Source: Agapanthus africanus (lineage: Eukaryota; Streptophyta; Magnoliopsida; Asparagales; Amaryllidaceae). From it: a DNA stretch of 64,000 bases. The notes under the pieces were generated by a model. It worked only from the letters and a program-made list of their open reading frames with translations. It made no database searches and had not been told where the DNA came from. Within the stretch, counting starts at the first letter, position 1; the number at the start of each line of letters is the position of its first letter. Shown here piece by piece: positions 52,494 through 62,494 of the stretch. A program made the translations under genes and the position numbers. Where the stretch lies: assembly GCA_030015575.1 (NCBI GenBank), contig JASDDO010000026.1, forward strand, positions 72,317,433-72,381,432, in the 5' to 3' direction.

Positions 52494-55400
52494 ATGGTTG
52501 CCTTCGGATTTCAAGTTACTAAAATTTGGTCTTTTGCCTGGCGCAGAACTCAAGATTCAATGGCTTGTAACTGCACCAACTGCTCGAAATGCCACTGCAA
52601 CGGACGCTCCACCTCAACGGGAGGTATAGCATATGGGACCCAAGCGGCTTCCTTTCTCGCTCTGCCGGTAGACCAGGTGACCCAAGCCACCACTGGCCTG
52701 TTCTTCGGGACCATGATCCCACCTACAAGCTTCTCTGCACCAATACATGCACCGGAAGTGAACAAGAAGTCGGTCTTCGACCGGCTCACTGCTACGACGA
52801 CCCCTGTCAACGTGTCGCCCGCTACCAAACCGACAGCCTCTGTTTTCACCAGGTTAAATCAGAACTCTAAATTGGCTGTCCCAAGGAAGGCAATAACTGC
52901 TGCTCCAGAAGTCGTCAAGACGGCTTTCCCTGTCAAAGAGTCAGTCTTTTCAAGACCGACGATTCCTGCTCCTGCCCCTGCTCGAGGATCCGTCTTCGAC
53001 AGGTTGAATATCACCCCTCAAAAGACAACCTCAGTCTTTAAGAGGTTAACACCGGCGGCGCCTCATTCAGACATGGGGCAAAAAGAAGATGTCTCAATCT
53101 CCGAGCCAGTCCCAACGGCTCGTCATGCTCAACGTCGCCATTGGCAACGGGTGAGGAAGGCAGGGGGCAACTCCCCCTCAGGGCTAACTCCACCGGCTCC
53201 AGTGGTGGAAGTCGACGCCGCTGTTCCAACTGGGAACAGCTTTGAACTACTGAGAAGGGTACGGAAGAACTCCCCAACCGCTACACTGAAAAGATCTCCT
53301 TCACCTGCGGAGAGAGCTCCAGAAACGAAGCAAGAACAGCCCCCTCAACGGCTGACCTCAAGAGTTTATAAAGTTTGGCGGAGAGTTCAAGACTCCGTAA
53401 TTAACCCAGATCACTCTCGTCAACATTAAAGAGCGAAGGTACAAGAAAAAAAGAACCGTCTGATCAAACAGGAAAGGACGACAGTCACCAGGACACCCAC
53501 TGCAACGGCCCTTTCAACTTCAACGGCCCACAAAAGAAGGAGGCCGGAGAAAACCCCCGCGCCGGCGACAAATATCAGAGGTGGTGAACCCAAACGCCCT
53601 AAGTCAGGGGGCATTGTGGTTCATACCATCTATGTGGCATCTGGTAAAGAAGACAGCCGCATATCTACAGGTCATCGACCGCTCACCAGATCAGTGACCA
53701 AGGCACATGAGCAACAGCAAAAGCTCCAAGAAATGATGAATGCTATGGCCGCACTTACAGGGCCAAAAGAAAACCCTGAAGCGTCATCGGATGAACGCCA
53801 AGAGGAAGAAACCGACGCCGAATTCCTTCGTCGGATATTGGAGAAGAAGGACAAAGAGGCTGCTGAACAAGCAGCCAACATACAGCGTATGGGCCTCCTC
53901 TTCCAAGACATGATAGGGATGATGATACAACAAGATCCTCCGACCGAAGAGCCCCCGATCGTCCTTGGAGACGATAGGGGAGAGACATCAAATCCTCCAC
54001 CAGCTTTGTCGACGGCTAAAGAGGATACAATCTCCAAAGCTGATTTGGATGAGTACATCGCCCAACAAATACGGGTTCATCATGCGACCGAAGCAGCCGG
54101 CCAGGTCGTAAAAACGGGGCGGCCATATCCAAGTTGGTACGATCAAATCAAGTACCCACCCGGTTACACAATTCCCAAGTTCCATGTCTACAAGGGGACC
54201 GGCAATCCTCACCAGCATGTTGCCCAGTTCAGGGCACTCTGCGGCAACACTGGTGGTGATGACAAGCTTTTACTTCGCCAGTTTGTTGGAAGTTTATCGG
54301 ATACGGTATTCGAGTGGTACTCTGAGCTCCCGAACGACTCTATCAAAACCTTCGCGGAGATGGATCTACTGTTTACTCAGCGTTTTGCAAGCACCAGTGA
54401 ACGTACCCCGATGACGGCACTGATTAACGTCAGGGTAAAGCCAGGCGAGACATGGGTTCAATACGCTATACGATGGCGGAACTTATGGTCAAAATGCGAG
54501 CAGCGCATTGAAGAAGCTCCTGCGGTGAGTATGTTTGTGGGAACCCTTGATCCGCAAGCAACCATCTCACAATTTATGATGTTTTTCAAGCCAACTACCT
54601 TCCAGGCCTTGATTGACAAACTAGCACAAATGGATCAAATGGGCCATAAACCCCCTCTTCCAAGGTCGGACTCCCGAAATGACAAAGGGAAGGGAAAAGC
54701 GATCGTCGTCGCTAATACTCAATAACAACCAAGCGGCTAGAAGCCGGTTGCTCGTAAAAATAATATACGCCCGTACGTACCCCTTGAGAATAGGATAGGA
54801 CGTCCTTATTCCTTTCCCCGCGATAAAACGAGGAGGTTGTTCGAGCTGGCGTTGCGCAACAGACTCATAAATCTGCCGGATCCAAAATGTCCGTTGCAAC
54901 CAAGTGACGTCAGCGAGCCCAACTACTGTCCTTATCATCGAGTACTAGGCCATCATATCGAAGATTGCTACGTTTTAAAAAATTGGCTTGAAAACCAGTA
55001 CCGACATGGCAAATTTGCGTTATCTGACAAATGGAAGGTGAATCCCCCGCAGCCCCACACCTCTAAGAGGATGAATACGCCGGGGGCAACATGCTCCGTC
55101 GTTGAAGAGGCTCCTTGGGAAGTTGTATTATCAACCAAGACAAAGAGGATGCTGAACGACCTTCAGACATGCCTAGCGATTAGGTGGAAGAGCCCGTTGG
55201 AACCGCAGGTCATTGAAGGGATGCTGAAGCCACGTCCAACTCTAAAGACCGGTGATGGTGGCTTAAGCACTCGCAACCAGCCGTCAAAATCTTCGAAAAA
55301 GAAGAAGAAGAAATCTAAGAAGCCCGTGAAGCCTGGCGACAAGCGCACGGACTTACAAAAGCAAATTGACGCGCTGGATGAATACAATCAAAAGGCACGG

Positions 55401-57443
55401 ACTCCTATTACACTCCGAGAGTTCCTCAATCACGTCTTTCAAGAAGAAGATGAGGGAGAAAGTTCATCGGATGAATCTGAGGAATATGTGGCGAGCTGTC
55501 ATATGATTTCCCATTCGATCACGAACGATGAGGAGAATCCTTGCACTGAAAAGCTGGGGGCAGATCCTGAACCAAAAGTTCTGGGGCCATCAGATGAGGT
55601 AATTGACGCATTCCTTAATGAAGCTCGGTTGAAAAGTAAAGCTGATTGGGAGCGCGAGGTGGCTATATTTGAAAGGGCCAAGCGCCATCGACTTGATGAA
55701 GGAGCTGAGACGATCCCGTTGGAGCTAAACACCTCCGCTACCGACAAAAGCCAATTCAAGATGAGGAAAAAGTTTGCTAAGGCCATATCAATGGGCATGA
55801 AGCTACCATCCTCTGAAGGAAACATCACTGGTGAAATGGAAACGCACCCCTCCTATTGCTTATATCATCAAAAGATTTTGCACCCCACTCAAGAGTGCAA
55901 AGCTTTCGATAGATGGTGGCAAGGGTATGTGGCTCATCGACAACACTTTAAGCGGGAAAAGTGTAAAACTCGTCAGGAGCAAAGAAATACGACCGAAGGG
56001 ATTAAAAGACCTACCGGCGATTGTCGCGTGGTTAACACCGGTGGATCATAAGTGCCTACATTCGGGAGTGATTCTGATGAAGAGCTAGAACTTGCCCCTC
56101 TCTTTAAAGAGTCCGCTTCGAGAAAAGAAGAAGAACCGAAGGTTTGCGAAAATATCCGGCTACGTAATCGGACACTGTCTGAAAAGAATCTCGGACCCTT
56201 AAACAAAAAAGATAAAGGGAAAGAGAAGGTCTCTGAAGATATCGTCTTAGATGACCAAGTGGTGGAAGAGCTAAGCGCCAAGAACCTGCCGAAGAAGAAT
56301 AAGGTGGATTATAACGTCTTAGCGCATCTGAGGAAGCTATCCTCACAGCTCAGCATTCTTGACGCTCTTTTGCTATCAAAGGAGGCGAGAGATTCGTTGA
56401 TTAAGGCACTTCAAGATCTGGAACAATTCCAAGCATGTCTGGCCGAGGAAAAGATGAAGGATGAATTGGAGGAAGTGCACATGGCCGATGTCACTTTCGG
56501 CGACGAGGACCTTCTCCTTGGGACGTGCGAGCACAATCGCCCCCTCTATGTCTCAGGATACTGCCACGATATTAAGATAGGAAAAATCCTGATCGACAAT
56601 GGATCTTCCGTTAATCTCCTCAATGTACGGGTCTTAAAAAAAATCTGCATGAGCGTCCAGCACCTTGCTCGTGACAAGATCACCATCTCCGGGTTTGATT
56701 CCCAGTCATCAAGAACTCTTGGGTCTGTGATACTGACCTTACGCTTCGGGCTACTCGTCACGGACGTTAAGTTCCACGTCATAGACGCCAAGACATGCTA
56801 CAACACTTTGCTCGGCCGACCATGGTTACACGAGTACAACATCATCCCTTCTACACAACATCAGTGTATGAAGTATTTTAAGGATGGTTTCGAGTATACC
56901 GTGACGGAAGAACTGAACCCGTTCTCTGTGAACGAGGTTCGCAAATATGAAGATGCCAAATACTTCTCACCGGATTTCGAAGACGCGGAGAAGTGTCATA
57001 AGCCAGAGAACAAAGCTAACGCTACCATCCCTGTCTTCGGCAGTGATACCGAGGAGGAAGAGGAGATAGTGTATTCAGGTCCGCCCCAACACAACAAGTC
57101 GGGACCATCGGTTCCTACATTGATCTTTGGCAGCGACTCGGAAGATGAGATCCATGTTGTATTCTCTGCTCGACCTTCAATACGAACGTCCGCTGACGAA
57201 GAGCAAAGTCTACAAGTCGCCATAGTGCCGCTTAAACACCATAAAGAAATGGAGGCACTTAATATTTACAATGAGAAGAGCTGCAAACGTTCTATATCCC
57301 TCCCAGGCGAGAAAGCAAGAAAGCAATTCTGTTCTACCGCTCTGAAGAAACCAAGGTGGAAAAAGAAATCTGGCATGGCGCGGATCCTACGCTCGACAGG
57401 CTTCAGCCTATCCGTCTTCCCAGATATTATACAGAGGGTTTGA
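52494..57443 (+). pseudogene. Gag-protease polyprotein of the non-autonomous Tat-like element, copy A
   Basis: A single reading frame of about 1650 codons is interrupted by only four stops (TAA 53427, TAA 54723, TAG 54741, TAA 56049). In order: a Cys-rich start (NCTNCSKCHC); five S-V-F-x-R motifs (52760-53050); VHTIYVASG; a coiled-coil/acidic stretch; the capsid-type gag domain (54120-54650: YPPGYTIPKFHVYKGTGNPH, FRALCG, FVGSLSDTVFEWYSELP, FTQRFAS, KPGETWVQYAIRWRNL); a CPYHRVLGHHIEDC knuckle (54925) and a second degenerate one CLYHQKILHPTQEC (55858); acidic FGSD repeats; and a retropepsin-like domain (56560-56880) with ILIDNGSSVNLL and NTLLGRPWLHEYN. Reverse transcriptase and integrase are absent. 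Tat/Ogre affinity is inferred from the knuckle and protease style. Confidence 0.82.
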
Positions 57444-57712
57444 AGAAGCTGCTGAAACGCCAGGGGATATCCTTCAAACAGACCGTTCGAAAGGCCAAGT
57501 TTTATGACAAAGTCTGGAACGTTCCCGGGACTCAACGCAAACTGCCTAATGGGAGAATGGAGACAAAAGGACTTGGATACATCTGGTCAAAGAAACGAGA
57601 GCTACTACACAGCCGCTATGTCATGTATGACTTCGATGAAGAAGCGAATGCTCATTGGGAGGACGCTAATCCTGAGCCAGTGAAAGTTCCAAAACGGCTA
57701 ACGTATCCTTAA
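57344..57712 (+). pseudogene. C-terminal tail of the gag-protease polyprotein, shifted frame
   Basis: Near 57345 the coding signal moves to another frame and continues for about 118 codons (RYYTEGLKKLLKRQG, KVWNVPGTQRKLP, TKGLGYIWSKKREL, YVMYDFDEEA). It ends at the junction with LTR sequence at 57712. A single-base indel or programmed shift could explain the change; the function of this tail is not recognised. Confidence 0.6.
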
Positions 57713-58594
57713 ACTAATATCGGACCGAAACGTCCCTAAACTAATATCGGACCGAAACGTCCCTAAACTAATAATGGACCACTACGTCCTTAAACTGGAA
57801 TATGGACCACCACGTCCCTAAAATGGCGATGGACCACCATGTCCCTAAACTGGAATAATGGAGCATCCAAATGCTCTTTTGCCGGATCTAAATGATCCCG
57901 TTTAAGTCGATCTTAGCCCCAAACACGGCTAACGTATCCTTAAACATTCAAATGGATTATAAAATTCCCCATCAACTCTGGTTCGAGGGTACATCTCCGA
58001 GCTCCTCTGATACATCTGTCGTTGTAATCCTTCAATGACGTTAGAGAGGTGACGAGTCCCGATGGCCAGATATTAAATGGATTATCACGTTAAGTTGATC
58101 TTAGTCTCAAACAGGACTATCGTATCCTTAATGAACGTTTAAGTTGATCTTAGCCGCAACGCGACTAATGCATCCTTAAACTAAAAACACCAAACCCAAA
58201 TCTAAGTAAATATGGATTTGGACTAATCCACGTCCTACGGGCGACGGCATTACTTAGTCTCCGTATACAATCCACGGGCAACCACAAACAAAACAAACAC
58301 ACACGACACGAAGTGAAATTCTGGAGAAGGAGAAAGTTGTTACCGCGATGCGGTAGCGTAATTAACTGCAGGGGCTTGCGCCTGCAGGGAAGAGCGTCCC
58401 CACAATCAAAAACCCCTCAAGCGAGGGGGAATCTGACGAAGTCTGCTACATCGGCCGCATCCGTCTAAACCCCCGATACACGGTGCCATAAATCAACTTG
58501 GCATCTTCGGAGAGGTGGACGGATAAAACTAAATAGCATCTGCCCCGAATCTCAGGCGAGACGCAAAGTCTAGGCCGCCATTCGGAAGGGAACA
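57705..58594 (+). mobile_element. U5 end of the internal Tat-like LTR, copy B
   Basis: Near-identical to 51519-52408 (offset 6186 bp), including the ACGTCC-TAAACT units, the stem-loop and the last 300 bp, ending GGGAACA. It lacks the promoter and U3, and begins abruptly after GGCTAACGTATCCTTAAAC, a phrase also found at 51741, so it is probably a recombination join. Confidence 0.85.
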
Positions 58595-58599
58595 GATTC

Positions 58600-58618
58600 T
58601 GGCACGCCCGGTGGGACC
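58600..58618 (+). other. Primer-binding site, copy B
   Basis: TGGCACGCCCGGTGGGACC, identical to copy A, again five bases after an LTR end. Confidence 0.7.
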
Positions 58619-58679
58619 TTTTCCTCTTTCCACTCCACACTTCGTGTGTCGTCCTCGCGAACCGATCGCGGTTTGTTAA

Positions 58680-60702
58680 ATGGTTGCCTTCGGATTTCAA
58701 GTTACTAAAATTTGGCCTTTTGCCTGGCGCAGAACTCAAGATTCAATAGCCTATAACTGCACCAACTGCTCGAAATGCCACTGCAACGGACGCTCCACCT
58801 CGCCGGGAGGTGTAGCATATGGGACCCAAGCGGCTTCCTTTCTCGCTCTGCCGGTAGACCAGGTGACCCAAGCCACCACTGGCCTGTTCTTCGGTACCAT
58901 GATCCGACCTACAAGCTTCTCTGCACCAATACCTGCACCGGAAGTGAACAAGAAGTCGGTCTTCGACCGGCTCACTGCTACGACGACCCCTGTCAACGTG
59001 TCGCCCGCTACCAAACCGACAGCCTCTGTTTTCACCAGGTTAAATCAGAACTCTAAATTGGCTGTCCCAAGGAAGGTAATAACTGCTGCTCCAGAAGTCG
59101 TCAAGGCGGCTTTCCCTGTCAAAGAGTCAGTCTTTTCAAGACTGACGATTCCTGCTCCTGCCCCTGCTCGAGGATCCGTCTTCGACAGGTTGAATATCAC
59201 CCCTCAAAAGACAACCTCAGTCTTTAAGAGGTTAACACCGGCGGTGCCTCATTCAGACATGGGGCAAAAAGAAGATGTCTCAATCTCCGAGCCAGTCCCA
59301 ACGGCTCGTCATGCTCAACGTCGCCATTGGCAACGGGTGAGGAAGGCAGGGGGCAACTCCCCCTCAGGGCTAACTCCACCGGCTCCAGTGGTGGAAGTCG
59401 ACGCTGCTGTTCCAACTGGGAACAGCTTTGAACTACTGAGAAGGGTACGGAAGAACTCCCCAACCGCTACACTGAAAAGATCTCCTTCACCTGCGGAGAG
59501 AGCTCCAGAAACGAAGCAAGAACAGCCCCCTCAACGGCTAACATCAAGAGTTTATAAAGTTTGGCGGAGAGTTCAAGACTCCGTAATTAACTCAGATCGC
59601 TCTCGTTAACATAAAAGAGCGAAGGTACAAGAAATAAGGACCGTCTGATCAAACAGGAAAGGACGACAGTCACCAGGGCACCCACTGCAACGGCCCTTTC
59701 AACTTAACGGCCCACAGAAGAAGGAGGCCGGAGAAAACCCCCGCGCCGGCGACAAATATCAGAGGTGGTGAACCCAAACGCCCTAAGTCAGGGGGCATTG
59801 TGGTTCATACCGTCTATGTGGCATCTGGTAAAGAAGACAGCCGCATATCTACAGGTCATCGACCGCTCACCAGATCAGTGACCAAGGCACAGGAGCAACA
59901 GCAAAAGCTCCAAGAAATGATGAATGCTATGGCCGCACTTACAGGGCCAAAAGAAAACCCTGAAGCGTCCTCGGATGAACGCCAAGAGGAAGAAACCGAC
60001 GCCGAATTCCTTCGTCGGATATTGGAGAAGAAGGACAAAGAGGCTGCTGAACAAGCAGCCAACATACAGCGTATGGGCCTCCTCTTCCAAGACATGATAG
60101 GGATGATGATACAACAAGATCCTCCGACCGAAGAGCCCCCGATCGTCCTTGGAGACGATAGGGGAGAGACATCAAATCCTCCACCAGCTTTGTCGACGGC
60201 TAAAGAGGATACAATCTCCAAAGCTGATTTGGATGAGTACATCGCCCAACAAATACGGGTTCATCATGCGACCGAAGCAGCCGGCCAGGTCGTAAAAACG
60301 GGGCGGCCATATCCAAGTTGGTACGATCAAATCAAGTACCCACCCGGTTACACAATTCCCAAGTTCCATGTCTACAAGGGGACGGGCAATCCTCACCAGC
60401 ATGTTGCCCAGTTCAGGGCACTCTGCGGCAACACCGGTGGTGATGACAAGCTTTTACTTCGCCAGTTTGTTGGAAGTTTATCGGATACGGTTTTTGAGTG
60501 GTACTCTGAGCTCCCGAACGACTCTATCAAAACCTTCGCGGAGATGGAGCTACTGTTTACTCAGCGTTTTGCAAGCACCAGTGAACGTACCCCGATGACG
60601 ACACTGATTAACGCCAGGGTAAAGCCAGGCGAGACATGGGTTCAGTACGCTATACGATGGCGGAACTTATGGTCAAAATGCAAGCAGCGCATTGAAGAGT
60701 AG
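58680..60702 (+). pseudogene. Gag polyprotein, truncated copy B
   Basis: Close duplicate of 52494-54516 with the same SVF-x-R motifs, VHTIYVASG and gag core, cut off after KCKQRIEE at a TAG (60700-60702). A stop at 59607 breaks the first part, and small indels near 59630-59710 shift the frame until 59800, from where 300 codons are open. Only a handful of substitutions separate it from copy A, so the duplication is recent. It lacks the knuckles and the protease. Confidence 0.85.
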
Positions 60703-60958
60703 CGCATTGAAGAAGCATAAAAAAAGGCAGTGCAGGCTTCCTACAAAGCAGGAACCAGATCACTCTGGGCCAGGGAAACGTCTACCACGGACACTTCGTC
60801 TCGGAGACGCATCAAGCATCAACCGTCCACGTCGTAAAAAGGGCAGCGCATCCCAAAAAGTGGGAACCAAGGCAAGTTGCCTCCACGTGAAAGAAGATCC
60901 ATCAATTTCATGCACACGACCCAAATATGTGGTGTGCATTTATTGATGGGGGGCACTT
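60703..60958 (+). other. 3' internal end of the 20-kb element with polypurine tract
   Basis: After the truncated gag, the phrase AGCGCATTGAAGA is repeated across the join (60686-60710). The rest is non-coding and leads to GATGGGGGG (60945-60953), the likely polypurine tract, six bases before the 3' LTR. Confidence 0.65.
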
Positions 60959-62494
60959 TATTGAAGTCAAAATTTGCATCCCGGTTGACCGAGTCAAAGT
61001 CAAGGCCAACCCCCAAGCTAGATGGGCCCAAGCCCAGGTCAAGCGGGCCTATGCTCAAATCGAGCCCGCGGCCAGCCTCCCCATGGCAACAACAAAATCA
61101 TGTAATAAATAATTTTTATGTAATTTTTTATACATGAATGTATGCAAAATGGGCATAAAACCAATATCTTGTAAGCCCATGGCTTATGTGCAAAAATGAA
61201 ATGGCACATGAGCCATGGGATGGGCAAAATGCTATTTTTGCAAAGCCCAAGGGGCTATATGTAAATATATAAGCCTATATAAGGCAAAATAATAATGAAT
61301 AAAGGACAACTTTTCATTCCCCTAAAAAAATCTAGGGTTTGTGCCTCTTTCCCTTTCCTGAAGGTTTCAAGCCTTCTTCTTTCTTTTGAATTAAATCAAG
61401 AGTTTCACTCTTCTTTTTTCAAAACTAAATAGTTTTTAACCACAAAACCCACAAAGGGGAACTTGGATCTACCATCAGATCTCAAAAAGAAGAGATTTTT
61501 AGATCTCACATCTCTTGATCCAGCCAACAGAGGAGGAAGAAGAAGAACCCATTTCCTCAACCAAAACATTTTTAGGAGTTTAACTCCACTATAAACCCTA
61601 TTTCTGGGACTAAAAGCCCCTTTTCCTCGCCAGCGCCCTGCGCTCAAGTGCAAAGCGCCCACGTGCCGCGCTTGCGCTCAAGCGCCCAGCACTCGAGCGC
61701 AAAGCGCCCACGTGCCCACACGGGGCGCGCTTACGCGCAAGCGCAAAGCGCCCACGTGCCGGCACGCGGCACGCTTGCGCTCAAGCGCCCAGTGCTCGAG
61801 CGCAAAGCGCCCACGTGCCGGCACGTGGCGCGCTTGCGCTCCAGCGCCCAGCGCTCCAGCATAAAGCGCCCACGTGCCGACACGTGGTGCGCTTGCGCTC
61901 AAGCGCCCAGCGCTCGAGAGCAAAGCGTCCACATGCCGACACGTGGCGCGCTTGCGCCCAAGTGCACAGCCTCTAAGTGCACAGCGCTCAAGGCGCTGGC
62001 CCCACGCATCCTTTGGATGCCTTTTCCCCCCTCTTTATATATATATACACACATATATATATATATATATGCACACATATGCATACATATGTACACACAT
62101 ACATACACCACGACACTGTCCCTATTAGAAAAAAATTTCTAACGGGGCGCTGCCCCCGCACCCTGCAAGGGGGCTGCTAGCCCCCTTGACCCCCAACCCG
62201 CTATCCGGGTAGCGGGACCCCCGTAAAAACTCTGCGGGCCCCTCGATATATCCAAAGTCCTTTCAAAACACAACACTGCACATTGAGTTCGCATGACCAG
62301 TTTAACCCGTCAATCGGAGGTTCCCTCGCCCCAAAGGCGAGAGGTAATTAACGGCAGCTTAGTCCGCGGCTGCCGGAGATTCGGATCCCCATAATCAATA
62401 AACCCCGGCCTACCCAAGGCAGGCGGAATCTGTAGTACGCCTGACAAGTGCGCGCGTATTCCCATCTCAATGGGGTGACGAAAAACACCCTACA
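60959..62494 (+). mobile_element. 3' LTR of the 20-kb element
   Basis: 1536 bp, a match to 42539-43948 throughout. It has a TATATAAG box at 61276-61283 and a longer CACGTG/AAGCGC minisatellite (61630-61985, eight CACGTG cores against four), which explains most of the 126-bp length difference. Its first two bases are TA instead of TG. Confidence 0.9.

Larger units (their letters stand above)
42539..62494 (+). mobile_element. 20-kb non-autonomous Tat-like LTR retrotransposon inserted in the chromovirus integrase
   Basis: LTRs at 42539-43948 and 60959-62494 share promoter, repeats and ends (TGTTGAAGTC / CACCCTACA; the 3' copy starts TA). The whole is flanked by TTCAT (42534-42538, 62495-62499). 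A primer-binding site follows the 5' LTR and a G-rich polypurine tract precedes the 3' LTR. Inside are gag-like and protease-like frames but no reverse transcriptase, RNase H or integrase, so it must use proteins made elsewhere. The interior also includes a second LTR type in two partial copies, so the element is a composite. Two LTR stretches compared over 150 bp differ at about 6 sites. Confidence 0.9.
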
